Assembly: GCA_031417555.1 (NCBI GenBank)
Contig: JANOVV010000111.1
Span: forward strand, 1-57,745
DNA from: JADKIH01 sp031417555
GTDB taxonomy: Bacteria; Bacteroidota; Bacteroidia; AKYH767-A; 2013-40CM-41-45
Reading direction: 5' to 3'
DNA: 57,745 bases
Positions 49,942 to 57,745 of the stretch are shown here, in pieces. Position numbers and translations under genes: made by a program. Below the pieces are notes generated by a model that saw only the letters and a list, made by a program, of their open reading frames with translations, was not told the origin of the DNA and made no database searches. The first letter of the stretch is position 1; the number at the start of each line of letters is the position of its first letter.

Positions 49942-52900
49942 CTACGGACCCGTAAAATCAAAACTTACAACAGCTCCATTAAACAACACCGGCGTTTTAC
50001 TCCATGTCTCAATACTATTACGGTGGCGAATTACTATGTAATAACTATTTGTAAGCACATCGCTTGGAAAAATAAATTGTCCATTACCATTGACATCAAT
50101 CGTATTTTTTACACTATGTACCAAACTATAAGGGGAGGATGCATTGTGCAATTCAACTATGATCGTATCGCAAAGAGTTGGATAGTTCGTTGGATCAACA
50201 ACTGCAATCATGGTTCCGTTATTGAGATAAAATCCTTCAATGAAGGTTTTCAAATGTAAATTAACTGCGCAACCAAGTACTGTTACCGTCACCTGATCAG
50301 AGTATGTGCAACCATCGGCAGTGGTAACAAGAATAGTGTACGTTGTAGTCACAGTAGGAAATGCAACTGGATTGAGACAACTGGTACAACTCAAGCCATT
50401 CGCCGGACTCCAGGAAACACCCGTATAAGCACCCTGAATAACTGATGTTAGTTGTGTGCTTGTTCCACTACAGATTGAAATATCTTGTCCTGCATCGATA
50501 TTCAAATTTGGAATACATGCATTAAAAGAAAAGTCATCTAATCCATAATCCATACCCGAAAATTCGCTGTTGGTTTGCCGTATAGAAACCGGAATATTTG
50601 CAGGAGAAGTAGATGTCCATGAAAAAACAATATTGTTCCATTGTTTGGGAAGCAATGCAGTATTTATTAATCCTTGTGAAACATTATTGATAATTATATT
50701 TAAAATCGGATTAGAATTAATGAATGAAACCTGTGGATGAACCCAGAATGAAAAAGTATAGGTAGTTGATCCTGCTACTGCAACATTTTGTTGCCATACA
50801 ACTACATTTGAAGATTCACTGCCGTCGATAACCAGAAAATTACCGTTGCCGGATGTATGATCGTTAATGTGAAAAAAGCCGTTACATTTTAAATATGAAT
50901 CCGTTGCTACACAATAGGAACCTACCAAACAAGTACAACTGACAGGCAGTGCAGAGGAAAATCCCGTATTTCCGTTACTGAAATCTCCATTAATAAAAAG
51001 ATTGGGCCCCGGTGTATAACAGGCACCGCAATCGATGCAGTTAATAACATTGATCGTATTTGTTGCTGAATTTGTACAACCAAAGCCGTCGGTGTAGGTA
51101 TAGGTAAGTGTAACAGTACCGAATGGTACCTGAGAAGGATTGAAATTCCCAAATGCATCCACACCCGGGCCTGAATAAGTGCCGCCTGAAGGAAGTCCAC
51201 CGTTCAATAAGAACGCAGATAAGTTACCACACACCGGAGAAAAAGAAACAGGCCATGTAACGGAAGGAAGAGCATGAACGGTTATCGTATTCGTTGTAAA
51301 GTTGTTGCATCCGTTATTATCCGTATAAGTATATGTTAAAATATAAATACCTGGTACTACTGAAGAAGGATCAAAATAACCATCAGTTACCCCGGATCCA
51401 GAATAAATTCCTCCGGAAGGCATGCCTCCCGTTAACAAAAATGGTTGATGATCGTTACAAACATCTGCGAACGAAATCGGCCATGTAACTACAAGGATTG
51501 GAATACATGCTTTAAAAACAATGTCATCAAATCCATAATCGTTTCCACTGCCTCCAGTATTTGATTGATGCAGTGTTATTGGAATAACACCATTAACATT
51601 CGATACCCAGGATACAACGAAGTTTGTCCATTGACTAGGTACATTCTGACCAACGATACTCGTTATGGTCAGGTTATTAATCATAATATCTATATTTGGT
51701 TTACTCGCTCCTCCTAACAATTCCGGATGCGTCCAAAATGAAAATTTGTAGGTATTGCCTAAGGTAACATTCACATTTTCCGTCCATACATCTTTAGGTT
51801 GTGATAAATCTCCATCGATAACCATGTATTTACCCGTTCCTGTAGTGTGATCCGGAATGCTATTAAAGTGATTACATTTTTGATCAGCTGTATTAACTAC
51901 AGCATATGAACCGAAGACACAACCTGTAAGTAATGGAAGTGTACTTGAAAATCCTGTATTACCATTTTCAAAATCTCCATTGACGACAAGATCGGGACCT
52001 TCTATAAAACAAGGACCACATTCCACACAATGAACTACTTTGATTGTATTGGAAATTGAATCGGTACAACCGAAAGAATTTGTATAGCGATAATAGATAA
52101 TGTTATTTCCCAGAGCAGCCAAAGCTGGGTCAAAATAATTTCCTGAAATGCCCGGTCCCGAATAGACGCCGCCGGCAGGCATTCCCTCAACCAAATGAAC
52201 GGGAGCCTGATTCGTGCATACATTTGAATAAGATATAGGCCAGGTAACGATGGGTTTTGGATTGACAACAATACAAACAGAATCGGAATCGCAGCAATTA
52301 CCATTACATACTCTGAGTAAATAACATTTATTCGATGTAGGAGAAACAACTATATTTCCACTTCCAACGAATGGATAATTGGCAGGGTTGCCGGTATTTA
52401 CTTCATACCAATTATTCGTAAATAAATTATTTGAACTGTTTAAATGCACGGTATCGCCCGAACAAATAGTTCGATCAGGTCCGCCATTCGCAACAACATT
52501 TGGTATACAGGCATTGAATGAAATATCATCAATACCGTAATCATAACCATAATCACCGCTGTTGGTTTGTAAAATTGTTACAGGAACCGAACCAGTTATA
52601 TTAGATACCCATGTAATAACTTGTTTGTTCCACTGAACGGCCATATTCAGCATTGAAAATGAATACTGAGAAATATTATTAATATCGATTCGTAGATTTG
52701 CTTTGAAAAAACCGTCTGAAACTGCCGGGTGAAGCCAGAAAGAAAAATGATACGTTGTTCCCGCAACAACTGAAATATTTTGTTCCCAGATTATTTTGTT
52801 TGAAGTCTGGCTGCCATCAACAACCAAAAAATTCCCATTACCAGATGTATGATCTGAAACATGATAGAAGTTATTACATTTAAGAAAAGAATTCGTGGTC

Positions 52901-54711
52901 ACACAATAGGAACCAATCTTGCAAATGCAGGTATCTTTTAAATTACTGAAAAATCCTGTATCACCTGAATTAAAATTCCCATTGTAAATTAATTCAGGAC
53001 CTGCAGTCGAACATTCTCCACACGAAGAACATTCGGCCAGAATTATAGTATTTGTCGTAGAGCCTGTACATCCGAAATTATCGATGTAGGTATAAGTTAA
53101 TGTAGTTGTTCCAAAGGGTACGTAACCCGGATGAAATATTCCGAATGCATCAACACCGGGACCAGAATAAGTACCACCGGCAGGTAATCCTCCTGTGAGA
53201 GCAAAAGGATTTTCCGTTCCGCAGAGTGGTGAAAAAGATACTGGCCAAGTTACAACAGGTGGTGATAATATTGTTATGGTATTCGTTGCAGAACAATTGC
53301 ATCCTGATGTTGTATTGAGCACTGTATAAACCAATGTATAAGTACCGGGTGACAACAACGAGGGATTAAAAACACCATCAACAACACCGGGTCCAGAATA
53401 AGTTCCGCCTGATGGAGAACCACCACTCAAAATAAAAGAAGGAGAATTCGGACAAACAGGCGTCAAAGAAATAGGCCATGTGACAGAACAAATTGTGAGG
53501 TTAACTCCATTATCACTTCCGATATTAGCCGGAATACTGCTAGTAATGCGAATCCGATATGCGCTTCCGGCCGGAGTATTTTGTGGAATGAGACACGAGA
53601 TAGTGCCTGAATTAGTTGAAGCGAGACTACCTATTACAACCGGAAATGCAAAACTTCCAAGAGCATCACTTAATTCAGCAGAAAAAATATTCCCTGCATT
53701 ATAAATATTGCTTGTGGTATAACTTACCTGGATGGTATTGCCGGAACAAAAAGGGCTGTCGGAAATAGCACTAATGACAAGTGGTGACAATGGGACATAT
53801 TCCCAAAAATCGTTATCAATGTCGCCTATACTTATGCCACTCCCTAAAAACCCAGAGGTACCTATGCTGAAACCAGCTGCAAATAAGCGTGCAGATCCTC
53901 CAAAGTTGGCTCGTTGAATCCATGAATTCCATATTGTATCATATTCCCAGAAATCATTTCTAAACATACCATCTTCGCCCAAACCGATAAAACCTTTATT
54001 ACCAATACTGAAAGCGGATGCAAATTTTCTTGCAGTTCCTCCAAAATTTGCTTTTTGTATCCATGTGTTATTTCCCGGATCAAATTCCCAGAAATCATTT
54101 CTTAAGTTTCCACCTGCATCTTGGCCTGTTCCAATATAACCTTTGTTACCAATACTAAAACCAGTAGCAGAAGCTACACTGCCTCCACCATAATTTGCCT
54201 TTGCAACCCATGAATTTGATCCCGGGTTATATTCCCAAAAATCATTGTAATTACCACCTCCGGATCCAGTTCCGATATAACCTTTATTTCCAATACTGAA
54301 ACCAACTGCAACCGTTCGTGGACCTGCAGGCATTGGCGCTTTTTGTGTCCATATATTATTGCCTGGATTATATTCCCAAAAATCATTTTTAAAAATTCCA
54401 TCATATCCCGTACCTATATATCCTCTACTTCCAATCCCGAAACCGACAGCAGAAGATCTTGCACTACCTCCGAAATTTGCTTTCTGTGTCCAAATATTTG
54501 TATTGGGATTATATTCCCAAAAATCATTTTTATAAAAACCATCATAGCCTAAACCAAAATATCCTTTATTGCCAATACTGAAACCGGTCGCTCTCTCACG
54601 ATGAGGATTTGCAAAATTTGCTCTCTGTATCCAGGTATTTTGCGAATAACTTGTGTAAATGAAAAATGAAAAAAATAATGTGGTAAATAACCTTCGGTTC
54701 ATGTTTTTCAT
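49942..54711 (-). CDS. Giant surface adhesin: six kelch repeats plus alternating PKD-like and jelly-roll modules
   Basis: A 1589-aa protein with a signal peptide (MKNMNRRLFTTLFFSFFIYTSYS, first 20 residues hydrophobic). Residues about 24-320 hold six kelch repeats (FSIGNKGYIGTG...NDFWEYNPG...W.QKANFGG), a likely six-bladed propeller. Then come five modules of the form VTWPxSFxPVCxxxxPFxLxGG, PSGGTYSGPGV, LTYTYTDxxGC, alternating with three jelly-roll-like modules (NGNFSNGNTGF, HTSGNGNFLVIDGS, DYGxDDxSF). The second and fifth PKD-like modules are nearly identical. The C terminus is HLKTFIEGFYLNNGTM, ETWSKTPVLFN without the dockerin found in the neighbour at 55508. Confidence 0.8.
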   Translation of the reverse strand: MKNMNRRLFTTLFFSFFIYTSYSQNTWIQRANFANPHRERATGFSIGNKGYFGLGYDGFYKNDFWEYNPNTNIWTQKANFGGSARSSAVGFGIGSRGYIGTGYDGIFKNDFWEYNPGNNIWTQKAPMPAGPRTVAVGFSIGNKGYIGTGSGGGNYNDFWEYNPGSNSWVAKANYGGGSVASATGFSIGNKGYIGTGQDAGGNLRNDFWEFDPGNNTWIQKANFGGTARKFASAFSIGNKGFIGLGEDGMFRNDFWEYDTIWNSWIQRANFGGSARLFAAGFSIGTSGFLGSGISIGDIDNDFWEYVPLSPLVISAISDSPFCSGNTIQVSYTTSNIYNAGNIFSAELSDALGSFAFPVVIGSLASTNSGTISCLIPQNTPAGSAYRIRITSSIPANIGSDNGVNLTICSVTWPISLTPVCPNSPSFILSGGSPSGGTYSGPGVVDGVFNPSLLSPGTYTLVYTVLNTTSGCNCSATNTITILSPPVVTWPVSFSPLCGTENPFALTGGLPAGGTYSGPGVDAFGIFHPGYVPFGTTTLTYTYIDNFGCTGSTTNTIILAECSSCGECSTAGPELIYNGNFNSGDTGFFSNLKDTCICKIGSYCVTTNSFLKCNNFYHVSDHTSGNGNFLVVDGSQTSNKIIWEQNISVVAGTTYHFSFWLHPAVSDGFFKANLRIDINNISQYSFSMLNMAVQWNKQVITWVSNITGSVPVTILQTNSGDYGYDYGIDDISFNACIPNVVANGGPDRTICSGDTVHLNSSNNLFTNNWYEVNTGNPANYPFVGSGNIVVSPTSNKCYLLRVCNGNCCDSDSVCIVVNPKPIVTWPISYSNVCTNQAPVHLVEGMPAGGVYSGPGISGNYFDPALAALGNNIIYYRYTNSFGCTDSISNTIKVVHCVECGPCFIEGPDLVVNGDFENGNTGFSSTLPLLTGCVFGSYAVVNTADQKCNHFNSIPDHTTGTGKYMVIDGDLSQPKDVWTENVNVTLGNTYKFSFWTHPELLGGASKPNIDIMINNLTITSIVGQNVPSQWTNFVVSWVSNVNGVIPITLHQSNTGGSGNDYGFDDIVFKACIPILVVTWPISFADVCNDHQPFLLTGGMPSGGIYSGSGVTDGYFDPSSVVPGIYILTYTYTDNNGCNNFTTNTITVHALPSVTWPVSFSPVCGNLSAFLLNGGLPSGGTYSGPGVDAFGNFNPSQVPFGTVTLTYTYTDGFGCTNSATNTINVINCIDCGACYTPGPNLFINGDFSNGNTGFSSALPVSCTCLVGSYCVATDSYLKCNGFFHINDHTSGNGNFLVIDGSESSNVVVWQQNVAVAGSTTYTFSFWVHPQVSFINSNPILNIIINNVSQGLINTALLPKQWNNIVFSWTSTSPANIPVSIRQTNSEFSGMDYGLDDFSFNACIPNLNIDAGQDISICSGTSTQLTSVIQGAYTGVSWSPANGLSCTSCLNPVAFPTVTTTYTILVTTADGCTYSDQVTVTVLGCAVNLHLKTFIEGFYLNNGTMIAVVDPTNYPTLCDTIIVELHNASSPYSLVHSVKNTIDVNGNGQFIFPSDVLTNSYYIVIRHRNSIETWSKTPVLFNGAVVSFDFTGP

Positions 54712-55249
54712 ATTTTATAAAATAAAATGATCAATTTAAAAACTAAAAGAATATTTACTAAACAAATGAAGTACAGAATAAATTTCAGGAAAAGAATTAG
54801 AATAAAATCATGTACGTTTCATGTTTTGTGGTTCGTTAATTTTGTGTTTATATAGTAAATGTAATAATCAAAATCAATTATGCAATCGCTTGGCAAATAA
54901 ATTTTACCGGTGATTTAGAATTTAACTTAAAAATGTTATTGAAAAATCTAAATATAGCTTAATTCCAATTTGCGCAATCCCAAATTCATTTTTAATGCAT
55001 AAAATCAAAAGTAGTAAATGCACTTAAAGTAACTTCTTAAGCACTCCACATTTCACTACTCCCGCAATAAGGAATTACTTTAAAGATTGTTCATTTAAAT
55101 GAAAAAGATACTTCTGCCAGCAAAAATAGTGAATTTCCAAAAGTAGAGACTGTAATTCAATGAGCGAAGATCCTGCGGCTTATTCACATGCGGTGACACG
55201 ACGGAAATAAATTGGAATCATTACTCCCGCTTAAGGCTAAACCGAGCTT
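54712..55249. other. Intergenic region without a recognisable gene
   Basis: AT-rich spacer between the adhesin start and the sorting-domain fragment. It has no convincing frame, repeat or RNA. Many weak A/T tracts are present (54720-54780), but no clear TTTG/TAnnTTTG pair was found. Confidence 0.4.
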
Positions 55250-55450
55250 GAATCTTTTAAAATATATTTTCGAGAAAATTATTCAGGAAGATTGTCGTGC
55301 ACTTCAATTGATGGAAAAATTGTTTCTGATAAAAATAGAAAATTTTTAACCGGTGAAATTGTTTTGATAAACAACCTTGCAAAAGGTGTATATGTTTTTA
55401 ATTTAGAAAATGAGTTTGGGAGATTTGTGAAAAAAGTTGTTTTGAAATGA
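55250..55450 (+). pseudogene. Orphan T9SS C-terminal domain fragment
   Basis: An open 66-codon stretch ending in TGA at 55448-55450 encodes ESFKIYFRENYSGRLSCTSI, DGKIVSDKNRKFLTGEIVLI, NNLAKGVYVFNLENEFGRFV, KKVVLK. It is clearly related to the end of the protein at 48391-49788 (KIHFRENYFGRLLCTSIDGK ... FGRFVKKFSLK). No start codon, signal peptide or body precedes it, so it is a residue of a lost cargo gene or a partial duplication. The two related ends are direct repeats flanking the adhesin gene. Confidence 0.75.
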
Positions 55451-55507
55451 TGTTATTAAAAGTATTACAAATCCTTAATAAATAATATTTATACTTTTTA
55501 ATTTTGA

Positions 55508-57745
55508 TTATGGATTTGGAACAGTTGTTCCAACACCATTTTGCGCATTTGGATCGTAAATCAAGAAGTCAGATCCGTCAACAGCACCATCACCATTTAG
55601 ATCGGTTGCTACATAACCACCGGCACCTGCCTGACTGGGTCCGTCATAGTCAAGGAAATCTGATCCATCAACCGCACCATCCTGATTAAAGTCACCTGCA
55701 TACATGGCTGCATAAAGAGCATCGAATGTTAATGCCTGATTGCTGGCATATGCTTGTGATTGAGCAGAAAGGAAGTTGTATGTTGATGATGTCGTTAATA
55801 ACACCGGAGCTGCACTCCATGTCTCAACGTGATTGTGATGATTTACTTTGATGTAATACTCGTGTCCTGCTACTACTGCCGGGCCAAATGTTACAGATAC
55901 ATCACCATTTTTCTTCAGGATTCCGTTTTGTTGATCAACAAGAGCATGTGAGAAGTCAATTGAATCCATTGCACTAACATAAATTGTATCAGACATATCT
56001 GCAGTAATTAAAGGATTTGAAGAAGGTTGAGATTGATCGTAATTATAAAGAAGTGTATTCATTTCTCCACCACCAATATAGTAACCTTCAAGTAATACTT
56101 GAGAAGTTAATGTTACTGGGTCAGCAACAACAAATTCAACTTGTGTTCGTGAACTTGCACAACCACCATTGTTGCATTCAGCCCAGAAGCTTGTTCTACC
56201 ATTGGATCCTGTTGTTGCACCTCCATCAGTTACAGGATTAAATGAAGTTGTAGTAGCCAGAAGTGTTCCACCAACGGCAGCATCATACCAAAGAACCGGT
56301 CCGGTAGGAGATGTTGCTGTAATTGTCAATGAAACATTATCTACTCGTCCATTATCGCCTTGTATAATATCCTGAGCGCTAATAAACCAGTTTCCATTTG
56401 CACTTGCACCATTAAAAGAAGAGAATGAGAATAATGGAGCATAAGGTCCCGGCGAAGGAACAACACCTGTTGCAGGAATCGTTGTACCTGTTGAGTTAAA
56501 TGTATAAGGTAATGTTGGAGGAACACCACCACTACTTCCAAACAATTTTCGCCCGTCTAAAGAATCGAATAAAACTTGTTGAAAAGGACTTCCCGGAGTT
56601 GATAGTCCCATATTAATATCACCACCGTGTGTGTGAGCGATACCTAATGTTAAGGATACATTAGTTATGATTGAACCGGCAGGGAATATAGTTACAGGGA
56701 TTCTGATTAGCGTTGTATTCATAAATCCACTGGCTCCTGTTGTCCAATCAATTGATGCATTCGGACCATGAGTAATTACTGTTGAAGCACTTCCAGGGAA
56801 TACTGAATCCGGTCTTGCAACGATAACTGTAGTTGCAGTACAATTTCCTGTAAAGTTAGGAACTGCAGCTGCGCCTTTACAAACATTCATGATTAGTGGA
56901 GATACAGCAATTGGAGAAGTTGCATTTTGAATTACTGTAACGACAACCGGTGATGATTCTGTTGAACAACTACTCGCACTTGTATAAACAACTGTATAAC
57001 TTCCAGATGTTGTAACAACTAAAGATGGTCCAGTTTCACCACCAATATCAACGCCGTCTTTTTTCCATTGACAAGTAGCTCCGAAATCAGTCGTTGAAAA
57101 AAGTGTTGTTGAACCAACAGCAGAACAAACCGGAACTGCAGCAGGGCCACTAATGTTAGAAGAAGGTGTAGATAGTATAGTACCATTTACTGTACTCACA
57201 CAAGAGTTACCACAGCTATCTGTAACTGTAACATCGAATTGGAAAGCACCTAATGTATTTGTAGTTACCGTAATACTTTGTGCATCAGCATAAGGTCCGG
57301 CACCTAGTCCGTTGTCATTCCAGGAATAATGGAATGGTCCACCACCACCGGTGTGATTGGCAGTTACAGTGAATGCAGTTCCTGCACAAACTGAAGCACT
57401 GCTAAGTGTTGCAGCAGAACATACTAAAGGAGTACCTGCAGTAACAGAAACAGTTGCAGTTGAAGAACAACCGGAATTGTTTACAGAAACCGTATAAACT
57501 GTAGTTCCATTTGGCGCTGAAGCAAGTGGGTTCTGAATAGCAGGATTGCTTAATCCAGGACCTGACCATGCATAAGTTACCACTGGTACCGGAGGATAGA
57601 ATGAATAAACCTGCCCTGTAGCCGGTCTTGTTGAAATAGTTCTTACCTCACTTAAATTACTAGCTGTAGGTGATGCAGAAGTATTGTTTAATGATAAGAA
57701 GTTTCCAGCCACTGAACTAGAAAGACCTATTGAAGCAGCAGCGCT
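55508..57745 (-). CDS. C-terminal part of a large secreted protein with P-domain and dockerin-like EF hands (partial)
   Basis: The open frame reaches the right window edge without a stop, so the 5' end lies outside; at least 745 residues are present. It has Ig/PKD-like modules (VTYAWSGPGLSNPAI, FHYSWNDNGLGAGP, ATCQWKKDGVDIGG). A proprotein-convertase-like P domain follows (VSLTLGIAHTHGGDINMGLS, NGNWFISAQDIIQGDNGRVD). The block LLEGYYIGGGEM ... VETWSAAPVL is shared with the adhesin's C terminus. It ends with two dockerin-like EF-hand loops, DFNQDGAVDGSDF and DLNGDGAVDGSDF. No T9SS type A or B sorting domain is visible. Confidence 0.8.
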   Translation of the reverse strand, partial: SAAASIGLSSSVAGNFLSLNNTSASPTASNLSEVRTISTRPATGQVYSFYPPVPVVTYAWSGPGLSNPAIQNPLASAPNGTTVYTVSVNNSGCSSTATVSVTAGTPLVCSAATLSSASVCAGTAFTVTANHTGGGGPFHYSWNDNGLGAGPYADAQSITVTTNTLGAFQFDVTVTDSCGNSCVSTVNGTILSTPSSNISGPAAVPVCSAVGSTTLFSTTDFGATCQWKKDGVDIGGETGPSLVVTTSGSYTVVYTSASSCSTESSPVVVTVIQNATSPIAVSPLIMNVCKGAAAVPNFTGNCTATTVIVARPDSVFPGSASTVITHGPNASIDWTTGASGFMNTTLIRIPVTIFPAGSIITNVSLTLGIAHTHGGDINMGLSTPGSPFQQVLFDSLDGRKLFGSSGGVPPTLPYTFNSTGTTIPATGVVPSPGPYAPLFSFSSFNGASANGNWFISAQDIIQGDNGRVDNVSLTITATSPTGPVLWYDAAVGGTLLATTTSFNPVTDGGATTGSNGRTSFWAECNNGGCASSRTQVEFVVADPVTLTSQVLLEGYYIGGGEMNTLLYNYDQSQPSSNPLITADMSDTIYVSAMDSIDFSHALVDQQNGILKKNGDVSVTFGPAVVAGHEYYIKVNHHNHVETWSAAPVLLTTSSTYNFLSAQSQAYASNQALTFDALYAAMYAGDFNQDGAVDGSDFLDYDGPSQAGAGGYVATDLNGDGAVDGSDFLIYDPNAQNGVGTTVPNP

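Overview
This 57.7 kb window comes from an AT-rich chromosome of a free-living Bacteroidota member. Three things support this: several secreted proteins end in type IX secretion (T9SS) C-terminal sorting domains (FPNP / YPNP lead-ins); SecD and SecF are fused; and promoters follow the Bacteroidota pattern (TTTG ... TAnnTTTG) rather than Shine-Dalgarno/sigma70 logic. No rRNA, CRISPR array or complete insertion sequence is present.

Layout. (1) About 1-12.3 kb is an accessory, decaying island that ends in a tRNA cluster. It holds an IS21-like terminal-repeat stretch, a beheaded HNH gene copy, an orphan REC/histidine-kinase pair, a truncated IS1182-type transposase, a putative PSVDH-motif HNH protein, a McrA-like modification-dependent HNH restriction enzyme, a small alarmone hydrolase (Mesh1-like), a HIRAN-domain gene broken by one stop codon, an intact HNH gene whose 3' part and flank are duplicated at the window start, one T9SS protein, and a tightly overlapping xis-like / Zn-ribbon / membrane-peptide trio beside an unknown 323-aa gene. 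tRNA-Leu(TAA) and tRNA-Gly(GCC) follow, each with its own terminator. Behind tRNA-Gly lie two degenerate copies whose loops carry REP-like palindromes.

(2) About 12.4-33.3 kb is mostly core: mutS, a TrmH-type methyltransferase, an OmpA-family porin-like protein, a deoxynucleoside kinase, folK, sppA, tatA, secDF, aconitase, an FAD/NAD(P)-binding oxidoreductase and yajQ. Two T9SS cargo proteins are interspersed. (3) About 33.6-38.2 kb is a TetR regulator divergent from a compact five-gene run: periplasmic lipoprotein carbonic anhydrase, TerC, DedA, YqhA/UPF0114 and UspA. It looks like a regulated envelope / ion / pH stress operon. (4) About 38.3-44.4 kb holds pheT, a possible structured RNA, recG and a rhomboid protease, with families of short tandem GATACCC-type repeats. 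(5) About 44.6-57.7 kb is a surface-protein region: a beta-helix/CARDB T9SS protein, a smaller T9SS protein, a 1589-aa kelch plus jelly-roll adhesin, an orphan T9SS-domain fragment, and the C-terminal part of a P-domain/dockerin-like protein cut by the window edge.

The most interesting observations are: the TetR-controlled carbonic anhydrase-TerC-DedA-YqhA-Usp operon; the tRNA-Gly copies invaded by a palindrome family that also sits at the IS1182 breakpoint; the duplicated HNH cassette with a conserved non-coding tail; a ~182-bp dispersed repeat (upstream of aconitase and between pheT and recG); leader-located short tandem repeats at mutS/trmH and recG; and direct repeats of a T9SS sorting domain flanking the giant adhesin. 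All assignments come from reading sequence and motifs only; no database search was run.
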